The position numbers were made by a program, and so were the translations under genes. 41,628 nucleotides of DNA from Betaproteobacteria bacterium (GTDB lineage: Bacteria > Pseudomonadota > Gammaproteobacteria > Burkholderiales > CAIKXV01), in assembly GCA_021298815.1 (NCBI GenBank), contig JAJTHE010000032.1, positions 1 to 41,628 of the forward strand. Direction: 5' to 3'. Shown here in pieces: positions 1-10,191 of this stretch (positions within the stretch are counted from its first letter, which is position 1; each line of letters begins with the position of its first letter). The notes below the pieces were generated by a model. That model was not told the origin of the DNA. It saw only the letters and a list, made by a program, of their open reading frames with translations, and made no database searches.

Positions 1-1069
<1,069 letters not shown>

Positions 1070-1174
1070 CTGTTGCTCCGCGGTCGTTGGTGCCGGGCCG
1101 TGCCGGACAGTGCTGCCGCCGGGGACTGGGTCGGTCGCGGCGCGCTGTGGCTATACCCTACTGGAACGGTCGGG

Positions 1175-1208
1175 ATTATCGTATTCTTGACAAATTCGGT
1201 CAAGAATA
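1175..1208 (-). promoter_or_regulatory. sufB promoter with IscR type-1-like operator
   Basis: On the minus strand, -35 TTGACC (1198-1203) and -10 GATAAT (1175-1180) are separated by exactly 17 bases, a strong sigma-70 promoter. A perfect inverted repeat covers the -35 box and spacer: TATTCTTGAC at 1182-1191 and its complement GTCAAGAATA at 1199-1208, with a 7-base centre. The central 25 bases match the published E. coli IscR type-1 consensus (ATASYYGACTRWWWYAGTCRRSTAT) at 21 of 25 positions by my count. An iscR gene lies in the same operon, so repression of sufB by [2Fe-2S]-IscR is the natural reading. The regulation itself is inferred. Confidence 0.82.
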
Positions 1209-1223
1209 GCGGGTGTGTCCGCG

Positions 1224-1544
1224 CTACACGTTGAACGATTCTCCGCACCCGCACTCGCTCTTCGCGTTCGGGTTGTCGAAGCGGAAGCTCTCGTTCAGGC
1301 CCTTGCGCACGAAATCGACCGAGGTCCCGTCCAGGTACGGCAGGTTGCGGCGCTCGATCAGCACCTGCGTGTCGTGCGAGACGAAACGTTCGTCGTCGGG
1401 GCCGACCTCCTTCGCGATGTCGAAGGTATAGGCCAGGCCCGAGCAGCCGACCTTCTTCACGCCGAGCTTCAGGCCGATGCCGCCGGCCTTCTCGACCTGC
1501 TTGCGGATGTGTTTCGCGGCGTTTTCCGAGAGCGTGATTGCCAT
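1224..1544 (-). CDS. iscA: A-type Fe-S carrier protein (IscA/SufA/ErpA family)
   Basis: This 106-residue protein of the HesB/IscA family carries or donates Fe-S clusters to target proteins. The three conserved cysteines are present as C34 (KVGCSGLAY) and the C-terminal pair C98-x-C100 (ECGCGESF). Length and spacing are typical of the family. It lies 28 bases after the cysteine desulfurase gene on the same strand, so it is the third gene of the iscR operon. IscA, SufA and ErpA cannot be separated from sequence alone; the symbol is chosen from position next to iscS. No iscU-type scaffold gene lies between the desulfurase and this gene, unlike a standard isc operon. Confidence 0.9.
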   Translation of the reverse strand: MAITLSENAAKHIRKQVEKAGGIGLKLGVKKVGCSGLAYTFDIAKEVGPDDERFVSHDTQVLIERRNLPYLDGTSVDFVRKGLNESFRFDNPNAKSECGCGESFNV

Positions 1545-1572
1545 GGTCGTTTCCTTTCTTTCTGGCCGGGGC

Positions 1573-2721
1573 TCAGACGGCCATCGCCGTGAGCTGCCGC
1601 AGCCGGTTCGCGGTCGCGGCGACGGCCGCGGCGAAATCGATGACCTGCCGGCGATCGTTGTCCGGCCCCAGGCTGACCCGCACCGAGCCGCGCGCCAGTT
1701 CGGGCGCCACGCCCATCGCCAGCAGCGTCGCCGAGGGGTCGGTGCTCTTGCTGGAACAGGCCGCGCCGCTGGCCACGCAGAAGCCGAGGCGGTCCAGTTC
1801 GATCACCAGGGTCTCGCCATCGATGCCCTCGATCGCGAAATAGGTGGTGTTCGGGATGCGCGCCGCGCCGCGGCCGAAGATGGTCGCGCCGGCGGCCGCG
1901 AGCCGCTCGTCGAGTTCGTCGCGCAGGGCGCCACAGTGCCGCGCCGACGCCTCGAGGCGCTGCACGGCAAAGTCGCAGGCGGCGCCGAAGCCGACGATCG
2001 CCGGCACGTTCTCGGTCCCCGAGCGCATGCCGGATTCATGCCCGCCCCCGTGCAGCAGCGGCTTCAGTTCGATGCGCTTGTCGAGCACCAGCGCCCCTGC
2101 GCCCTTCGGGCCGCGCAGCTTGTGCGCCGACACGGTGAGCGCATGCACGCCGAGCGACTCGAAATCGACCGCCACCTTGCCCAGCGCCTGCACCGCGTCG
2201 CTGTGCATCCAGGCACGTGCGGCGCGCGCCCGTACGGCGATCGCCGCCACCGGCTGCATCACGCCGGTCTCGTTGTTGGCGAGCATCGTCGAGACGATGC
2301 CGGTGGGCACCGACAGCGCCGCATCGAGGTCGGCAAGGTCGGCCACGCCGTCGGCGCCGACGCCGAGGCGGCGCAGCGTCCACCCGGCGCGCGCGAGGTC
2401 CTTCGCCGGCGCCACCACGCAGGGATGGTCGATCGCGCTGACCACCACCTGCTGCGGCTTGAGCATCGCCGCCGCGCCCTTCACGAACAGGTTGTTCGCC
2501 TCGGTGCCGCCACTGGTGAACACCACCTGCGAAGGCCGTGCGCCCACCGCGGCGGCGACCTGTTCGCGCGCGCGGTCGACCGCGCGGCGGGCGATGGTGC
2601 CCAGTTCGTGCCGGCTCGACGCGTTGCCGTGCTGCGTGCGCAGGAACGGCAGCATCGCGTCCAGCACCGAGTCCTCGATCGGCGTGGTCGCGTTGTGGTC
2701 GAGGTAGACCGGCGTGTTCAC
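1573..2721 (-). CDS. iscS: cysteine desulfurase, class I (IscS/NifS type)
   Basis: This 382-residue PLP enzyme removes sulfur from cysteine and hands it as persulfide to Fe-S scaffolds. The N-terminus YLDHNATTP, the PLP lysine in SAHK (K201), the HGGGHESGMRSGTEN region and the active cysteine in SGAACSS (C322) identify a class I (NifS/IscS) desulfurase; the class II SufS signature is absent. The start overlaps the iscR stop by 4 bases (2718-2721), so translation is coupled. It is the second gene of an iscR-iscS-iscA run. The protein is slightly shorter than E. coli IscS (404 residues). A NifS name would be equally defensible. Confidence 0.92.
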   Translation of the reverse strand: MNTPVYLDHNATTPIEDSVLDAMLPFLRTQHGNASSRHELGTIARRAVDRAREQVAAAVGARPSQVVFTSGGTEANNLFVKGAAAMLKPQQVVVSAIDHPCVVAPAKDLARAGWTLRRLGVGADGVADLADLDAALSVPTGIVSTMLANNETGVMQPVAAIAVRARAARAWMHSDAVQALGKVAVDFESLGVHALTVSAHKLRGPKGAGALVLDKRIELKPLLHGGGHESGMRSGTENVPAIVGFGAACDFAVQRLEASARHCGALRDELDERLAAAGATIFGRGAARIPNTTYFAIEGIDGETLVIELDRLGFCVASGAACSSKSTDPSATLLAMGVAPELARGSVRVSLGPDNDRRQVIDFAAAVAATANRLRQLTAMAV

Positions 2722-3209
2722 GACAGCCCGACCACCGCGCCGAGGTCGCGCGCCAGCGACTCGCGGCGCTCGCGCAACTTGATCACGTGCGTGTCGTTCG
2801 CCCGTTCACGCTGGGCATCGACCAGCTGCTTCAGGCTGATGCCGCGCAGGTAGTCGAAGATGTGCGAGTTCAGGCTGGCCCAGAGGTCGTGGGTCAGGCA
2901 CTTCTGTTCGTCATGGCAGTTCTCGCGCCCGCCGCACTGGGTGGCATCGATCGGCTCGTCGACCGCGAGGATGATGTCAGCGACCGACATCTCGTCGAGC
3001 GCACGGGTCAGCTTGTAGCCGCCGCCGGGGCCACGCACGCTGTCGACCAGGTGGTGGCGCCGCAGCTTGCCGAACAGCTGCTCGAGGTAGGACAGCGAGA
3101 TGCGCTGGCGGTTGCTGATCTCGGCGAGCGTGACCGGCTGGCCGCCATAACGCAGGCCGAGGTCGATCATCGCAGTCACCGCGAACCGTCCTTTAGTCGT
3201 CAATCGCAT
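2718..3209 (-). CDS. iscR: Fe-S cluster-sensing transcriptional regulator IscR (Rrf2 family)
   Basis: IscR binds DNA by an N-terminal winged helix and senses Fe-S status through a [2Fe-2S] cluster. From the ATG at 3209 (MRLTTKGRFAVTAM) the protein has 163 residues and the cluster ligands C92, C98, C104 and H107 in the pattern C-x5-C-x5-C-x2-H, the numbering of E. coli IscR. This start has a GGAGG five bases upstream. An in-frame ATG at 3224 would add five residues but lacks such a site. The gene heads an operon with iscS and iscA and has an IscR-like operator over its promoter, so negative autoregulation is likely. Confidence 0.95.
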   Translation of the reverse strand: MRLTTKGRFAVTAMIDLGLRYGGQPVTLAEISNRQRISLSYLEQLFGKLRRHHLVDSVRGPGGGYKLTRALDEMSVADIILAVDEPIDATQCGGRENCHDEQKCLTHDLWASLNSHIFDYLRGISLKQLVDAQRERANDTHVIKLRERRESLARDLGAVVGLS

Positions 3210-3249
3210 GCCGGCCTCCGCCATCGGGATCAGTGTTGACCACCGGGTG

Positions 3250-3283
3250 ATGGTACTTAAACCCGATCAATTTGGTCAACTAT
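3250..3283 (-). promoter_or_regulatory. iscR promoter with IscR type-1-like operator
   Basis: On the minus strand a -35 TTGACC (3274-3279) is followed at 18 bases by TACCAT (3250-3255). The 25 bases 3259-3283 match the E. coli IscR type-1 consensus at 21 positions by my count. The half GTCAACTAT is a full match and the other half is degenerate. The operator covers the -35 box, the same geometry as before sufB, which fits repression. The -10 assignment is weaker than the operator. Confidence 0.7.
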
Positions 3284-3301
3284 AGGCGTTGTCCTGCCTT
3301 T

Positions 3302-4087
3302 TCAAGTGCCCCCGGCAGGCCTCCCGCACAGCGCCTCTGCCGCCGCCAGCACCCCGCGCAGGATGTTCACCTCTTCCTGCTCCAGGCGTGCCTTGCGCGC
3401 CAGCCGCGCGATGCGCTCCATCAGGCGGCTCGGCCGGTCGGGGTCGAGGAAGTCCAGTGCCACCAGGGTGCGTTCGGCGTGGGCCAGCAACTGCGCGACC
3501 TGCCCGTGCCTGGCCAGCGGCGAATCGAGTTCATCGCCCGGCAGCGCCCCGCCGTCCGTGCCGGCAGCGGCCAGGGCGGCCGACCGCAGTTCGTAGCACA
3601 GCACCTGCACCGCAGCACCCAGGTTCAACGAGGCATAGGCCGCGTCGGTCGGGATCCGGGTGAGGAAATCGCAGCGGTTGACGTCGGCCCGCGCCAGCCC
3701 GTTCGTCTCGTTGCCGAACACCAGGGCCACCTCGCCATGGGCCGCCAGCTCGAGCAGGCGCGGCATCAGCGTCCGCGGCGGCATCGAGACCGGCGCGTGG
3801 TCGCGCGGCCGTGCGGCGACCGCCACCACCGCCACGCAGCCCGCGGCAGCGGCGTCCAGGTCGGGGTGCTGCACGATCGCGTCGATCAGGTCGCGCGCAC
3901 CGGAGGCCCTCCGGTAGGCTTCGTCGTCCGGGAATCGCTCCGGCATGACCAGCGCCAGGCGCGACAGGCCCATCGTCTTCATCGCACGCGCGGCAGCACC
4001 GATGTTGCCCGGATGGCGCGGCGAATGCAGCACCACGCGCACCCGTGAAAGGCGATCCAGCGGCGACGGCAAGGGATCGGACGTCAA
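3302..4087 (-). CDS. trmJ: tRNA (cytidine/uridine-2'-O-)-methyltransferase TrmJ
   Basis: This SPOUT-family enzyme uses SAM to methylate the ribose 2'-OH of position 32 in the tRNA anticodon loop. Family motifs are HPGNIGAAARAMKTMGL near residue 25, VFGNETNGL near 125 and SLNLGAAVQVLCYEL near 150, the last two forming the trefoil-knot SAM site. The 261-residue length fits. The start is a TTG at 4087 with GGAG ten bases upstream; a TTG at 4072 is the alternative, and no ATG is available in the right place. It is read toward iscR, about 93 bases from it, and is divergent from suhB. TrmJ beside iscR and suhB is a common arrangement in beta- and gammaproteobacteria. Confidence 0.93.
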   Translation of the reverse strand: MTSDPLPSPLDRLSRVRVVLHSPRHPGNIGAAARAMKTMGLSRLALVMPERFPDDEAYRRASGARDLIDAIVQHPDLDAAAAGCVAVVAVAARPRDHAPVSMPPRTLMPRLLELAAHGEVALVFGNETNGLARADVNRCDFLTRIPTDAAYASLNLGAAVQVLCYELRSAALAAAGTDGGALPGDELDSPLARHGQVAQLLAHAERTLVALDFLDPDRPSRLMERIARLARKARLEQEEVNILRGVLAAAEALCGRPAGGT

Positions 4088-4185
4088 GGGTGCTAGACTC
4101 CGGCGCCTTCGTAACCCCGCGCGAAACCACCCGCCAGGACCCGGAGCCCGCAGGCTCTGCGGACGCCGCGCACCGAAAGCCCGAC

Positions 4186-5025
4186 ATGCTGCATCCGATG
4201 CTCAATACAGCGGTCAAGGCCGCCCGCCGCGCCGGCGCGATCATCAATCGCGCCTCGCAGAATCTCGACGTGCTCACGGTGCGCAGCAAGTCGCCGAACG
4301 ACTTCGTGTCGGAAGTCGACCGCGATGCCGAGGCCGCGATCATCGACGTGATCCGCAAGACATATCCTGACCATGCGATCCTGGCCGAAGAGAGCGGGAG
4401 TTCGGGACAAGGCGAGTACGAGTGGGTGATCGATCCGCTGGACGGTACCACCAATTTCCTTCACGGCATGCCGCATTACGCCGTCTCCATCGCGCTGCGC
4501 CAGAAAGGAGTAATCACCCATGGCGTGATCTACGACCCGGTGCGCAACGAACTGTTCACCGCCTCGCGCGGCGCAGGCGCCTTCCTGAACGACCGCCGGA
4601 TCCGCGTCAGCCGCCGCACCCAGATGGCCGATTCCCTGATCGGCACCGGATTCCCGTTCCGCGAGTTGTCCGACTTCGACGGCTACCTCGCCATGCTGAA
4701 GGCGGTGATGCCGAAATGCGCGGGCATCCGCCGCGCCGGAGCCGCATCGCTCGACCTCGCCTATGTCGCGGCGGGTCGTTTCGACGCATTCTGGGAGTTC
4801 GGGCTGGCCCCCTGGGACATCGCCGCGGGCGCGCTGATGGTGGCGGAATCCGGCGGCCTTATCGGCGACGCCAGCGGCGACCCCGGCTACATGGATTCAG
4901 GTGCGGTCATCGCGGGCAATCCGAAGGTGTTCGGACAGCTGCTGACCACCCTCGCCCCGCACATACCCGCGCGCTATCGTCAGCAACGCACGAAGGACAC
5001 GCCCGCGCCGCCCGCGGCGGAATGA
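4186..5025 (+). CDS. suhB: inositol-1-monophosphatase SuhB
   Basis: This 279-residue Mg-dependent inositol monophosphatase-family protein also acts, in E. coli, in rRNA transcription antitermination. Metal ligands lie in EES (E68-E69), DPLDGTTNF (D83, D86) and WDIAAG (D211). The N-terminus MLHPMLNTAVKAARRAG aligns with E. coli SuhB, so the ATG at 4186 is preferred over an open-frame extension to 4045 that runs into the start of trmJ. An extended -10-like element TGCTAGACT at 4091-4099 could be its promoter, though no good -35 is seen. It is divergent from trmJ across about 98 bases and ends 15 bases before the convergent doxX. Confidence 0.95.
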   Translation: MLHPMLNTAVKAARRAGAIINRASQNLDVLTVRSKSPNDFVSEVDRDAEAAIIDVIRKTYPDHAILAEESGSSGQGEYEWVIDPLDGTTNFLHGMPHYAVSIALRQKGVITHGVIYDPVRNELFTASRGAGAFLNDRRIRVSRRTQMADSLIGTGFPFRELSDFDGYLAMLKAVMPKCAGIRRAGAASLDLAYVAAGRFDAFWEFGLAPWDIAAGALMVAESGGLIGDASGDPGYMDSGAVIAGNPKVFGQLLTTLAPHIPARYRQQRTKDTPAPPAAE

Positions 5026-5040
5026 CCCGGGCGGCGGCGG

Positions 5041-5424
5041 TCAGCGCCGGTTGATCGCGTAGCGGCCGGGGCCGAGCAGCAGCACCGCGACCGCGGTGAA
5101 CAGGTAGAACGCCTGCAGTTCGATCCCCCAGCCGCCGGTGCGGTTCAGGCTGGCGACGTCGCCGAGGTGTGCGAGCCCGATCGCGAACAGCATGTTCACC
5201 ACGATCAGGGCGGAGCCGGTGCGCGCATGGAAGCCGAGGATCAGCAGCAGCGGTGCCACGACCTCGCCCACGTACACCCCCAGCGCGATGAAGGCGGGCA
5301 GCCCGTTGGCCTCGAGCATGCCTTCGATGCCGCCGATGCCGGTGCGGATCTTGGCGATGCCGTGCAGCAGCATCAGCAGGCCGAGGGTCAGTCGCAGCAC
5401 CAGCTTGCCAACGTCTTCGGTCAT
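5041..5424 (-). CDS. DoxX family membrane protein
   Basis: This 127-residue inner-membrane protein has four predicted hydrophobic helices and the family signatures [16 protein letters not shown] near the start and [13 protein letters not shown] in the middle. DoxX-family proteins are small quinone- or redox-linked membrane proteins of mostly unknown role. The ATG at 5424 has GGAAG six bases upstream and is preferred over the ATG at 5442, which lacks one. It lies 43 bases downstream of the chemoreceptor gene on the same strand and may be co-transcribed with it. No function can be assigned beyond family. Confidence 0.85.
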   Translation of the reverse strand: MTEDVGKLVLRLTLGLLMLLHGIAKIRTGIGGIEGMLEANGLPAFIALGVYVGEVVAPLLLILGFHARTGSALIVVNMLFAIGLAHLGDVASLNRTGGWGIELQAFYLFTAVAVLLLGPGRYAINRR

Positions 5425-5467
5425 CGGGGGCTTCCATCGCACGCGGGCCCCGATTGTTCCACGCCGC

Positions 5468-7144
5468 TCAGACCTGCACCCTCGACAGCGTCTCGTTCAA
5501 CCCGGCAGCCACCCCGGCGAGGGCCTGCGACGAGCCGGCGATGCCATGGATGGCCCCCGCGCTCTGCTCCGACATGCGCGCGATCTGCTCGACGTTGCGC
5601 GCGATCTCGTTGGCCGCGCTCGACTGCTCGCGCGTGGCCAGTTCGATGCCGTCGATCAGCATCAGGCTGTTGGCGGCCGAGGCCTTGATCCCCTCCAGCG
5701 CCTGCTCGGTCGCCAGCACCTGGTCGACGCTGATGCGTACCTGTGCGTCGCCGGCCTTGATGCTGTCCAGTGCCGCCCGGGTCTCGGTGTTCAGCGCGGC
5801 GATGATGCCGGTGATCTCCGCCGTGGACTGGTTGGTCCGCTCGGACAGCTTGCGCACCTCGTCGGCGACCACCGCGAAGCCGCGGCCCTGTTCGCCGGCA
5901 CGCGCCGCCTCGATCGCCGCATTGAGCGCGAGCAGGTTGGTCTGGCTGGCGATCTCCGAGATCACGTCCACGATCCTGCCGATGTGGCCCGCCGAATCCG
6001 ACAGGCGCTCCACCGTGGACGTGGTGTGCTGGACCGTGTCGGCGAGCGCGCGTATGTCCTGTGCGGCCCGGCGCGAGGTGTCGATGCCCTGCTGCGCATC
6101 GCTGGCGCTGGTGCGCGCGGCCTGCGCCGCCTCCTGCACGTTGCTGGCGACCTCGCCGATGGCGACGGTCACCTGTTCCACCGCGGCCGCGGTCGATGCC
6201 GAGGCATCGCTGACCGCGCTCGCCTGCCCCGCCACGCTGCCGCTGGCCGAGGCGACCGAACGCGACTGCGCGCCGGTCTCGCCCGCGGCCTGCTGCACGT
6301 TGATCAGGATCGCCTGCAGGTTAGCCATCATCGCGTTGTAGGCATCGGCCATCCGGCCCACCTCGTCGCGGCGCAACAGGCGCACGACGCGGCGCAGGTC
6401 GCCGTCGCGCTGGGTCGCCGACATCGCGTCGCGCAGCTGCTTCAGGTCGCGCAGCAGCCCGCCGGCCATGCCGATGCCGAGGTAGCCGAACAGCAGCAGG
6501 GTCGCCGCGAACGCCACCGACAGTTCGACCAGCAGCGCGGCCGGCACGCCGCCTTCCAGGCCGGACAGGGCGACCAGGCTGCGCACGAACAGGAACAGCA
6601 TCAGCAGCGCGCCGATGCCCAGCGCGCCGCGCAGGCGCGTGCCCAGGCCGATGCCGCCGAGCGCGCCCGCGAGTCCCTTGCGCACCAGCCGGCCCTTGTC
6701 CACCGACAGCGGCGCACCGCCCTTGATGCGGCGATAGCCGTCGGCCACGCGGTCGACGATGTCGCGCGGCGCCTTGCGCCGGACCGATTCATAGCCGACC
6801 ACCTTGCCGTTCTCGCGCAGCGGCGAGGTGAAGGCGTGGACCCAGTAGTAGCCGCCGTCCTTGCGCCGGTTCTTGATGTAGCCGGACCAGGGATCGCCCG
6901 CCTTCAGGCAGCGCCAGAGGTCGCTGAACGCCTCCTTCGGCATGTCCGGGTGGCGCACGAGGTTGTGCGGCCGGCCGACCAGTTCCTCGCGGCTGAAGCC
7001 GGAGAGTTCGACGAACAGGTCGTTGGCGGCGACGATGGTGCCGTCCTTGTCGGTGCGGCTGTAGATGAAGCGGCCGTCGGGCACCGGCGTCTCGACGTCG
7101 GTGAGCGGGCGGTCGAGTCGCGGGTCGTTGCGCATTGCAACCAT
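5468..7144 (-). CDS. Aer-like PAS-domain methyl-accepting chemotaxis protein
   Basis: This 558-residue chemoreceptor starts with a PAS domain (about residues 10-125: [22 protein letters not shown], then [13 protein letters not shown]) as in Aer. Two adjacent hydrophobic segments (about 175-235) and a HAMP-like region follow. A long coiled-coil signalling domain carries the conserved tip [20 protein letters not shown]. There is no periplasmic sensing loop, so it probably senses energy or redox state from the cytosolic face, perhaps with bound FAD. The C-terminus (SRVQV) lacks the NWETF-type methylation tether. The start at 7144 (MVAMRN) has AGAGG five bases upstream; an ATG at 7135 is the alternative. 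It lies apart from any che genes here. Confidence 0.9.
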   Translation of the reverse strand: MVAMRNDPRLDRPLTDVETPVPDGRFIYSRTDKDGTIVAANDLFVELSGFSREELVGRPHNLVRHPDMPKEAFSDLWRCLKAGDPWSGYIKNRRKDGGYYWVHAFTSPLRENGKVVGYESVRRKAPRDIVDRVADGYRRIKGGAPLSVDKGRLVRKGLAGALGGIGLGTRLRGALGIGALLMLFLFVRSLVALSGLEGGVPAALLVELSVAFAATLLLFGYLGIGMAGGLLRDLKQLRDAMSATQRDGDLRRVVRLLRRDEVGRMADAYNAMMANLQAILINVQQAAGETGAQSRSVASASGSVAGQASAVSDASASTAAAVEQVTVAIGEVASNVQEAAQAARTSASDAQQGIDTSRRAAQDIRALADTVQHTTSTVERLSDSAGHIGRIVDVISEIASQTNLLALNAAIEAARAGEQGRGFAVVADEVRKLSERTNQSTAEITGIIAALNTETRAALDSIKAGDAQVRISVDQVLATEQALEGIKASAANSLMLIDGIELATREQSSAANEIARNVEQIARMSEQSAGAIHGIAGSSQALAGVAAGLNETLSRVQV

Positions 7145-7501
7145 TGCAACCTCTGCTCTGGTGCCCGGCATCGTGGCCGGGTGCCGGCGGGCCTTTCCTC
7201 CGGGCTGTGCCCGGGACTCGTTCCCGTTCCGGCTGTGGAATCTCTGGCCACGTGCCGCGGTCATGATTCGCTCGGTGACCGGGACGCGCCCCTCCGGACC
7301 ACAAGGTCCGCACGTGTTTATCGGCAGGCTCGGGGCTGGCTTGAGCCACCCCGCGGACCCGTGCCACCCCTGGAACCCTTGGAATCCGCGGGATCCCCGC
7401 CGCACTGGCCCCCTCCGGCGGAGCCCCGATGCTTCGCCTGCGCGCCGGCACGGGATGGTTACACTAGGCACAACCGACCGTCCCCCGCAGCCAGGCACCG
7501 A
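7145..7501. other. intergenic region between divergent chemoreceptor and mutS genes
   Basis: These 357 bases separate divergent genes and hold both 5' regions. Visible structure: a perfect hairpin CGGACC-ACAA-GGTCCG (7295-7310), an inverted repeat CCGCGGA (7351-7357) with TCCGCGG (7385-7391), and near-repeats of TGGAAC/TGGAATC around 7371-7385. A -10-like TACACT at 7460-7465 could serve mutS, giving a short leader; its -35 is not convincing. Open frames across it on both strands are fragments of antisense reading and I do not accept them as genes. I see no known riboswitch. Confidence 0.5.
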
Positions 7502-10162
7502 TTGAAGTCCAGCACGCCCGCCTCCCCGCACACGCCGATGATGCAGCAGTACCTGCGCATCAAGGCCGGGCATCCGGACGTGCTGCTGTTCTACCGGATG
7601 GGCGACTTCTACGAGCTGTTCTTCGAAGATGCGCGCAAGGCGGCGCGCCTGCTCGACATCACGCTCACCCGCCGCGGCGCCTCCGGCGGCGAGCCGATCC
7701 CGATGGCCGGCGTGCCCTACCATGCGGTCGACCAGTACCTCGCGCGGCTGATGAAGCTCGGCGAGTCGGTGGCGATCTGCGAACAGATCGGCGACCCGGC
7801 CACGTCGAAGGGGCCGGTCGAACGCCGGGTGACGCGGGTGGTGACCCCGGGCACGCTCACCGAGAGCACGCTGCTGGAAGACCGGCGCGAGGCACTGCTC
7901 GCAGCCCTGTGGGCAGCGGGCCCGCTGGCGGGCATCGCCAGCCTCGACCTCGCCGCCGGCCGCTTCACGGTGACCGAACTGCCGGCCAGTGGCGTGCAGG
8001 GCGAACTCGAACGCCTGCGTCCGGCCGAACTGCTGGTGCCGGACGACCTGTCCGCCGCGCTGGCTGCAGCCGTCGAGTGCGGACCGGGCAGCGGCGCACC
8101 GGTGGCCCTGCGCCGCCTGCCGCCCTGGCATTTCGACGGCGACACCGCGCGCCGCGCGCTGTGCGAACAGTTCGGCACGCGCGACCTGTCGGGCTTCGGC
8201 GCGGAGCGACTGACCGCCGGGCTCGGTGCCGCCGGCGCGCTGCTGCGCTATGCGCGCGCGACCCAGGACGCGGCGCTGGCGCACCTGCAGCAGTTGCGCG
8301 TCGAGGCGCCCTCCGACCTGGTGCGCATCGATCCGGCGACCCGGCGCAACCTCGAGATCGCCGAGACCCTGCGCGGCGAGCCGTCACCGACGCTGCTGTC
8401 GCTGCTCGACACCAGCAGCACCGCGATGGGCAGCCGCCTGCTGCGCCGCTGGCTGCATGCCCCGCTGCGCGACCGCGACTGCCTGGCGCACCGCCATGCG
8501 GCGGTCGGCGAGCTTGCCGACCGGGCGTTCGCCGGCACGCCCAACCTTCGCGACGGTCTGTCGCAGTGCGCCGACATCGAGCGCATCGCCGCACGCATCG
8601 CGCTCGGCAACGTGCGGCCGAAGGAACTGGCGGCCCTGCGCGACAGCCTGCAGCTGCTGCCCGCGCTCGCCGCGACCCTGGCCGGATGCGGCGCGCCGCG
8701 GCTGTGCACGCTGGCCTCCGGACTGGCGATCCCGGAGCGCCCAGCCCGACTCCTGCATGAACAGCTGGCGCCGGAACCGAAGGCCCAGCTGCGCGATGGC
8801 GGCATCATCGCGCCCGGGTTCGATGCGACGCTCGACGAGCTGCGCGAGCTGCAGACCGGAGCCGATCGCTTCCTGCTCGAGCTCGAGGCGCGCGAGCGCG
8901 AACGGACCGGCATCACCACCCTGCGCGTCGAGTTCAACCGGGTGCACGGCTTCTTCATCGAGGTGAGCCAGGCGCAGTCCGCGCGCGTCCCCGACGACTA
9001 CCGGCGCCGGCAGACCACGAAGAACGCCGAGCGCTACATCACGCCGGAGCTGAAGGCGTTCGAGGACCGCTACCTGTCGGCCAACGACCGCGCGGCAGCA
9101 CGGGAGCGGCTGCTGTTCGAGGCCCTGCTCGCCGCGCTCGCGCCGGACGTGCCGCTGCTGCAGGCAATCGGCGCCACCGTGGCCGAACTCGACGTGCTGT
9201 CGACCTTCGCCGAACGCGCCCGCACCCTGGACTGGGCCGCCCCGCAGTTCACCGACGAAGCGGTGATCGAGATCGGCGGCGGACGCCATCCGATCGTCGA
9301 ACAGGGCGTGGATGCCTTCGTCGCCAACGACTGCCGCCTCGTCCCCGGCCGGCGCCTGCTGCTGATCACCGGGCCGAACATGGGCGGCAAGTCGACCTAC
9401 ATGCGCCAGGTTGCGCTGATCTTGCTGCTCGCGCACATCGGTTCCTTCGTGCCCGCGACCCATGCGCGCATCGGACCGGTCGACCAGATATTCACCCGCA
9501 TCGGTGCCGCCGACGATCTCGCGGGCGGGCGCTCGACCTTCATGGTCGAGATGACCGAAGCCTCGAACATCCTGCACAACGCCACTGCGTCGAGCCTGGT
9601 ACTGATGGACGAGATCGGACGCGGCACCTCGACCTTCGACGGCCTGGCGCTGGCCTGGGCCATCGCCCGGCACCTGGCGCGCGAAGTGGGCAGCTTCACG
9701 CTGTTCGCCACCCACTACTTCGAACTCACCCGGCTCGCCGACGAACTGCCGTCGGTGGCCAACGTGCACCTCGATGCGGTCGAGCATGCAGAACGCATCG
9801 TCTTCCTGCACGCGGTGAACGACGGCCCGGCCAGCCGCAGCTACGGGCTGCAGGTGGCGCAGCTCGCCGGCATGCCGGCGCCGGTGATGCGCGCCGCACG
9901 CGCACGCCTGCATGAACTCGAGCAGCAGTCGGTCGGCGCAGGCGAGACGCCCGACCTGTTCCGTCCGCTCGCCCCTGCAGCCGCCCCGGCCGGTGCGGCT
10001 GCCGTCCCCACGCCCGCGATGCCCGCCACGCCGACGGAAGACCCAGCGCTGGCACCGCTGATCGAGGCGCTGCGTGCGATCGACCCGGACCGGCTCAGCC
10101 CGCGCGACGCGCTCGACCTCGCCTACCGACTCGCCGAGCTGGCGGCACCGCTGCGCCGCTGA
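7502..10162 (+). CDS. mutS: DNA mismatch repair ATPase MutS
   Basis: MutS recognises mismatches and starts methyl-directed or nick-directed repair with MutL. The TTG start at 7502 gives 886 residues and puts the mismatch-wedging F-x-E motif at F36-Y37-E38, the E. coli register. Most homologues begin about ten residues before HTPMMQQYL, as this start does; the ATG at 7538 would cut close to that motif. Walker A is GPNMGGKST (from about residue 624) and Walker B lies before [10 protein letters not shown] Pro/Ala-rich linker near residues 820-845 precedes the C-terminal tetramerisation tail. The open frame extends far upstream only because of high GC; that part is not coding. Confidence 0.96.
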   Translation: MKSSTPASPHTPMMQQYLRIKAGHPDVLLFYRMGDFYELFFEDARKAARLLDITLTRRGASGGEPIPMAGVPYHAVDQYLARLMKLGESVAICEQIGDPATSKGPVERRVTRVVTPGTLTESTLLEDRREALLAALWAAGPLAGIASLDLAAGRFTVTELPASGVQGELERLRPAELLVPDDLSAALAAAVECGPGSGAPVALRRLPPWHFDGDTARRALCEQFGTRDLSGFGAERLTAGLGAAGALLRYARATQDAALAHLQQLRVEAPSDLVRIDPATRRNLEIAETLRGEPSPTLLSLLDTSSTAMGSRLLRRWLHAPLRDRDCLAHRHAAVGELADRAFAGTPNLRDGLSQCADIERIAARIALGNVRPKELAALRDSLQLLPALAATLAGCGAPRLCTLASGLAIPERPARLLHEQLAPEPKAQLRDGGIIAPGFDATLDELRELQTGADRFLLELEARERERTGITTLRVEFNRVHGFFIEVSQAQSARVPDDYRRRQTTKNAERYITPELKAFEDRYLSANDRAAARERLLFEALLAALAPDVPLLQAIGATVAELDVLSTFAERARTLDWAAPQFTDEAVIEIGGGRHPIVEQGVDAFVANDCRLVPGRRLLLITGPNMGGKSTYMRQVALILLLAHIGSFVPATHARIGPVDQIFTRIGAADDLAGGRSTFMVEMTEASNILHNATASSLVLMDEIGRGTSTFDGLALAWAIARHLAREVGSFTLFATHYFELTRLADELPSVANVHLDAVEHAERIVFLHAVNDGPASRSYGLQVAQLAGMPAPVMRAARARLHELEQQSVGAGETPDLFRPLAPAAAPAGAAAVPTPAMPATPTEDPALAPLIEALRAIDPDRLSPRDALDLAYRLAELAAPLRR

Positions 10163-10191
10163 ACGCGGCCGCAGGGACGGATCGCCTCTGC

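Noticed and set aside
7145..7320. c-di-GMP (GEMM) or cobalamin riboswitch in the chemoreceptor leader
   Set aside because: Hairpins with GGGAACGAGTCCC-like sequence are present, but the conserved cores of these classes are not.
7320..7450. Collagen-like or repetitive peptide ([18 protein letters not shown]) in minus-strand frames
   Set aside because: Similar periodicity appears in more than one frame, no ribosome site or family match is seen, and it lies between divergent promoters; it reflects short DNA near-repeats.
5138..10162. A single open frame of 1,674 residues ending in MutS
   Set aside because: Only the part from 7502 resembles MutS. The upstream part is antisense to the doxX and chemoreceptor genes and is Arg/Ala/His-rich shadow sequence.
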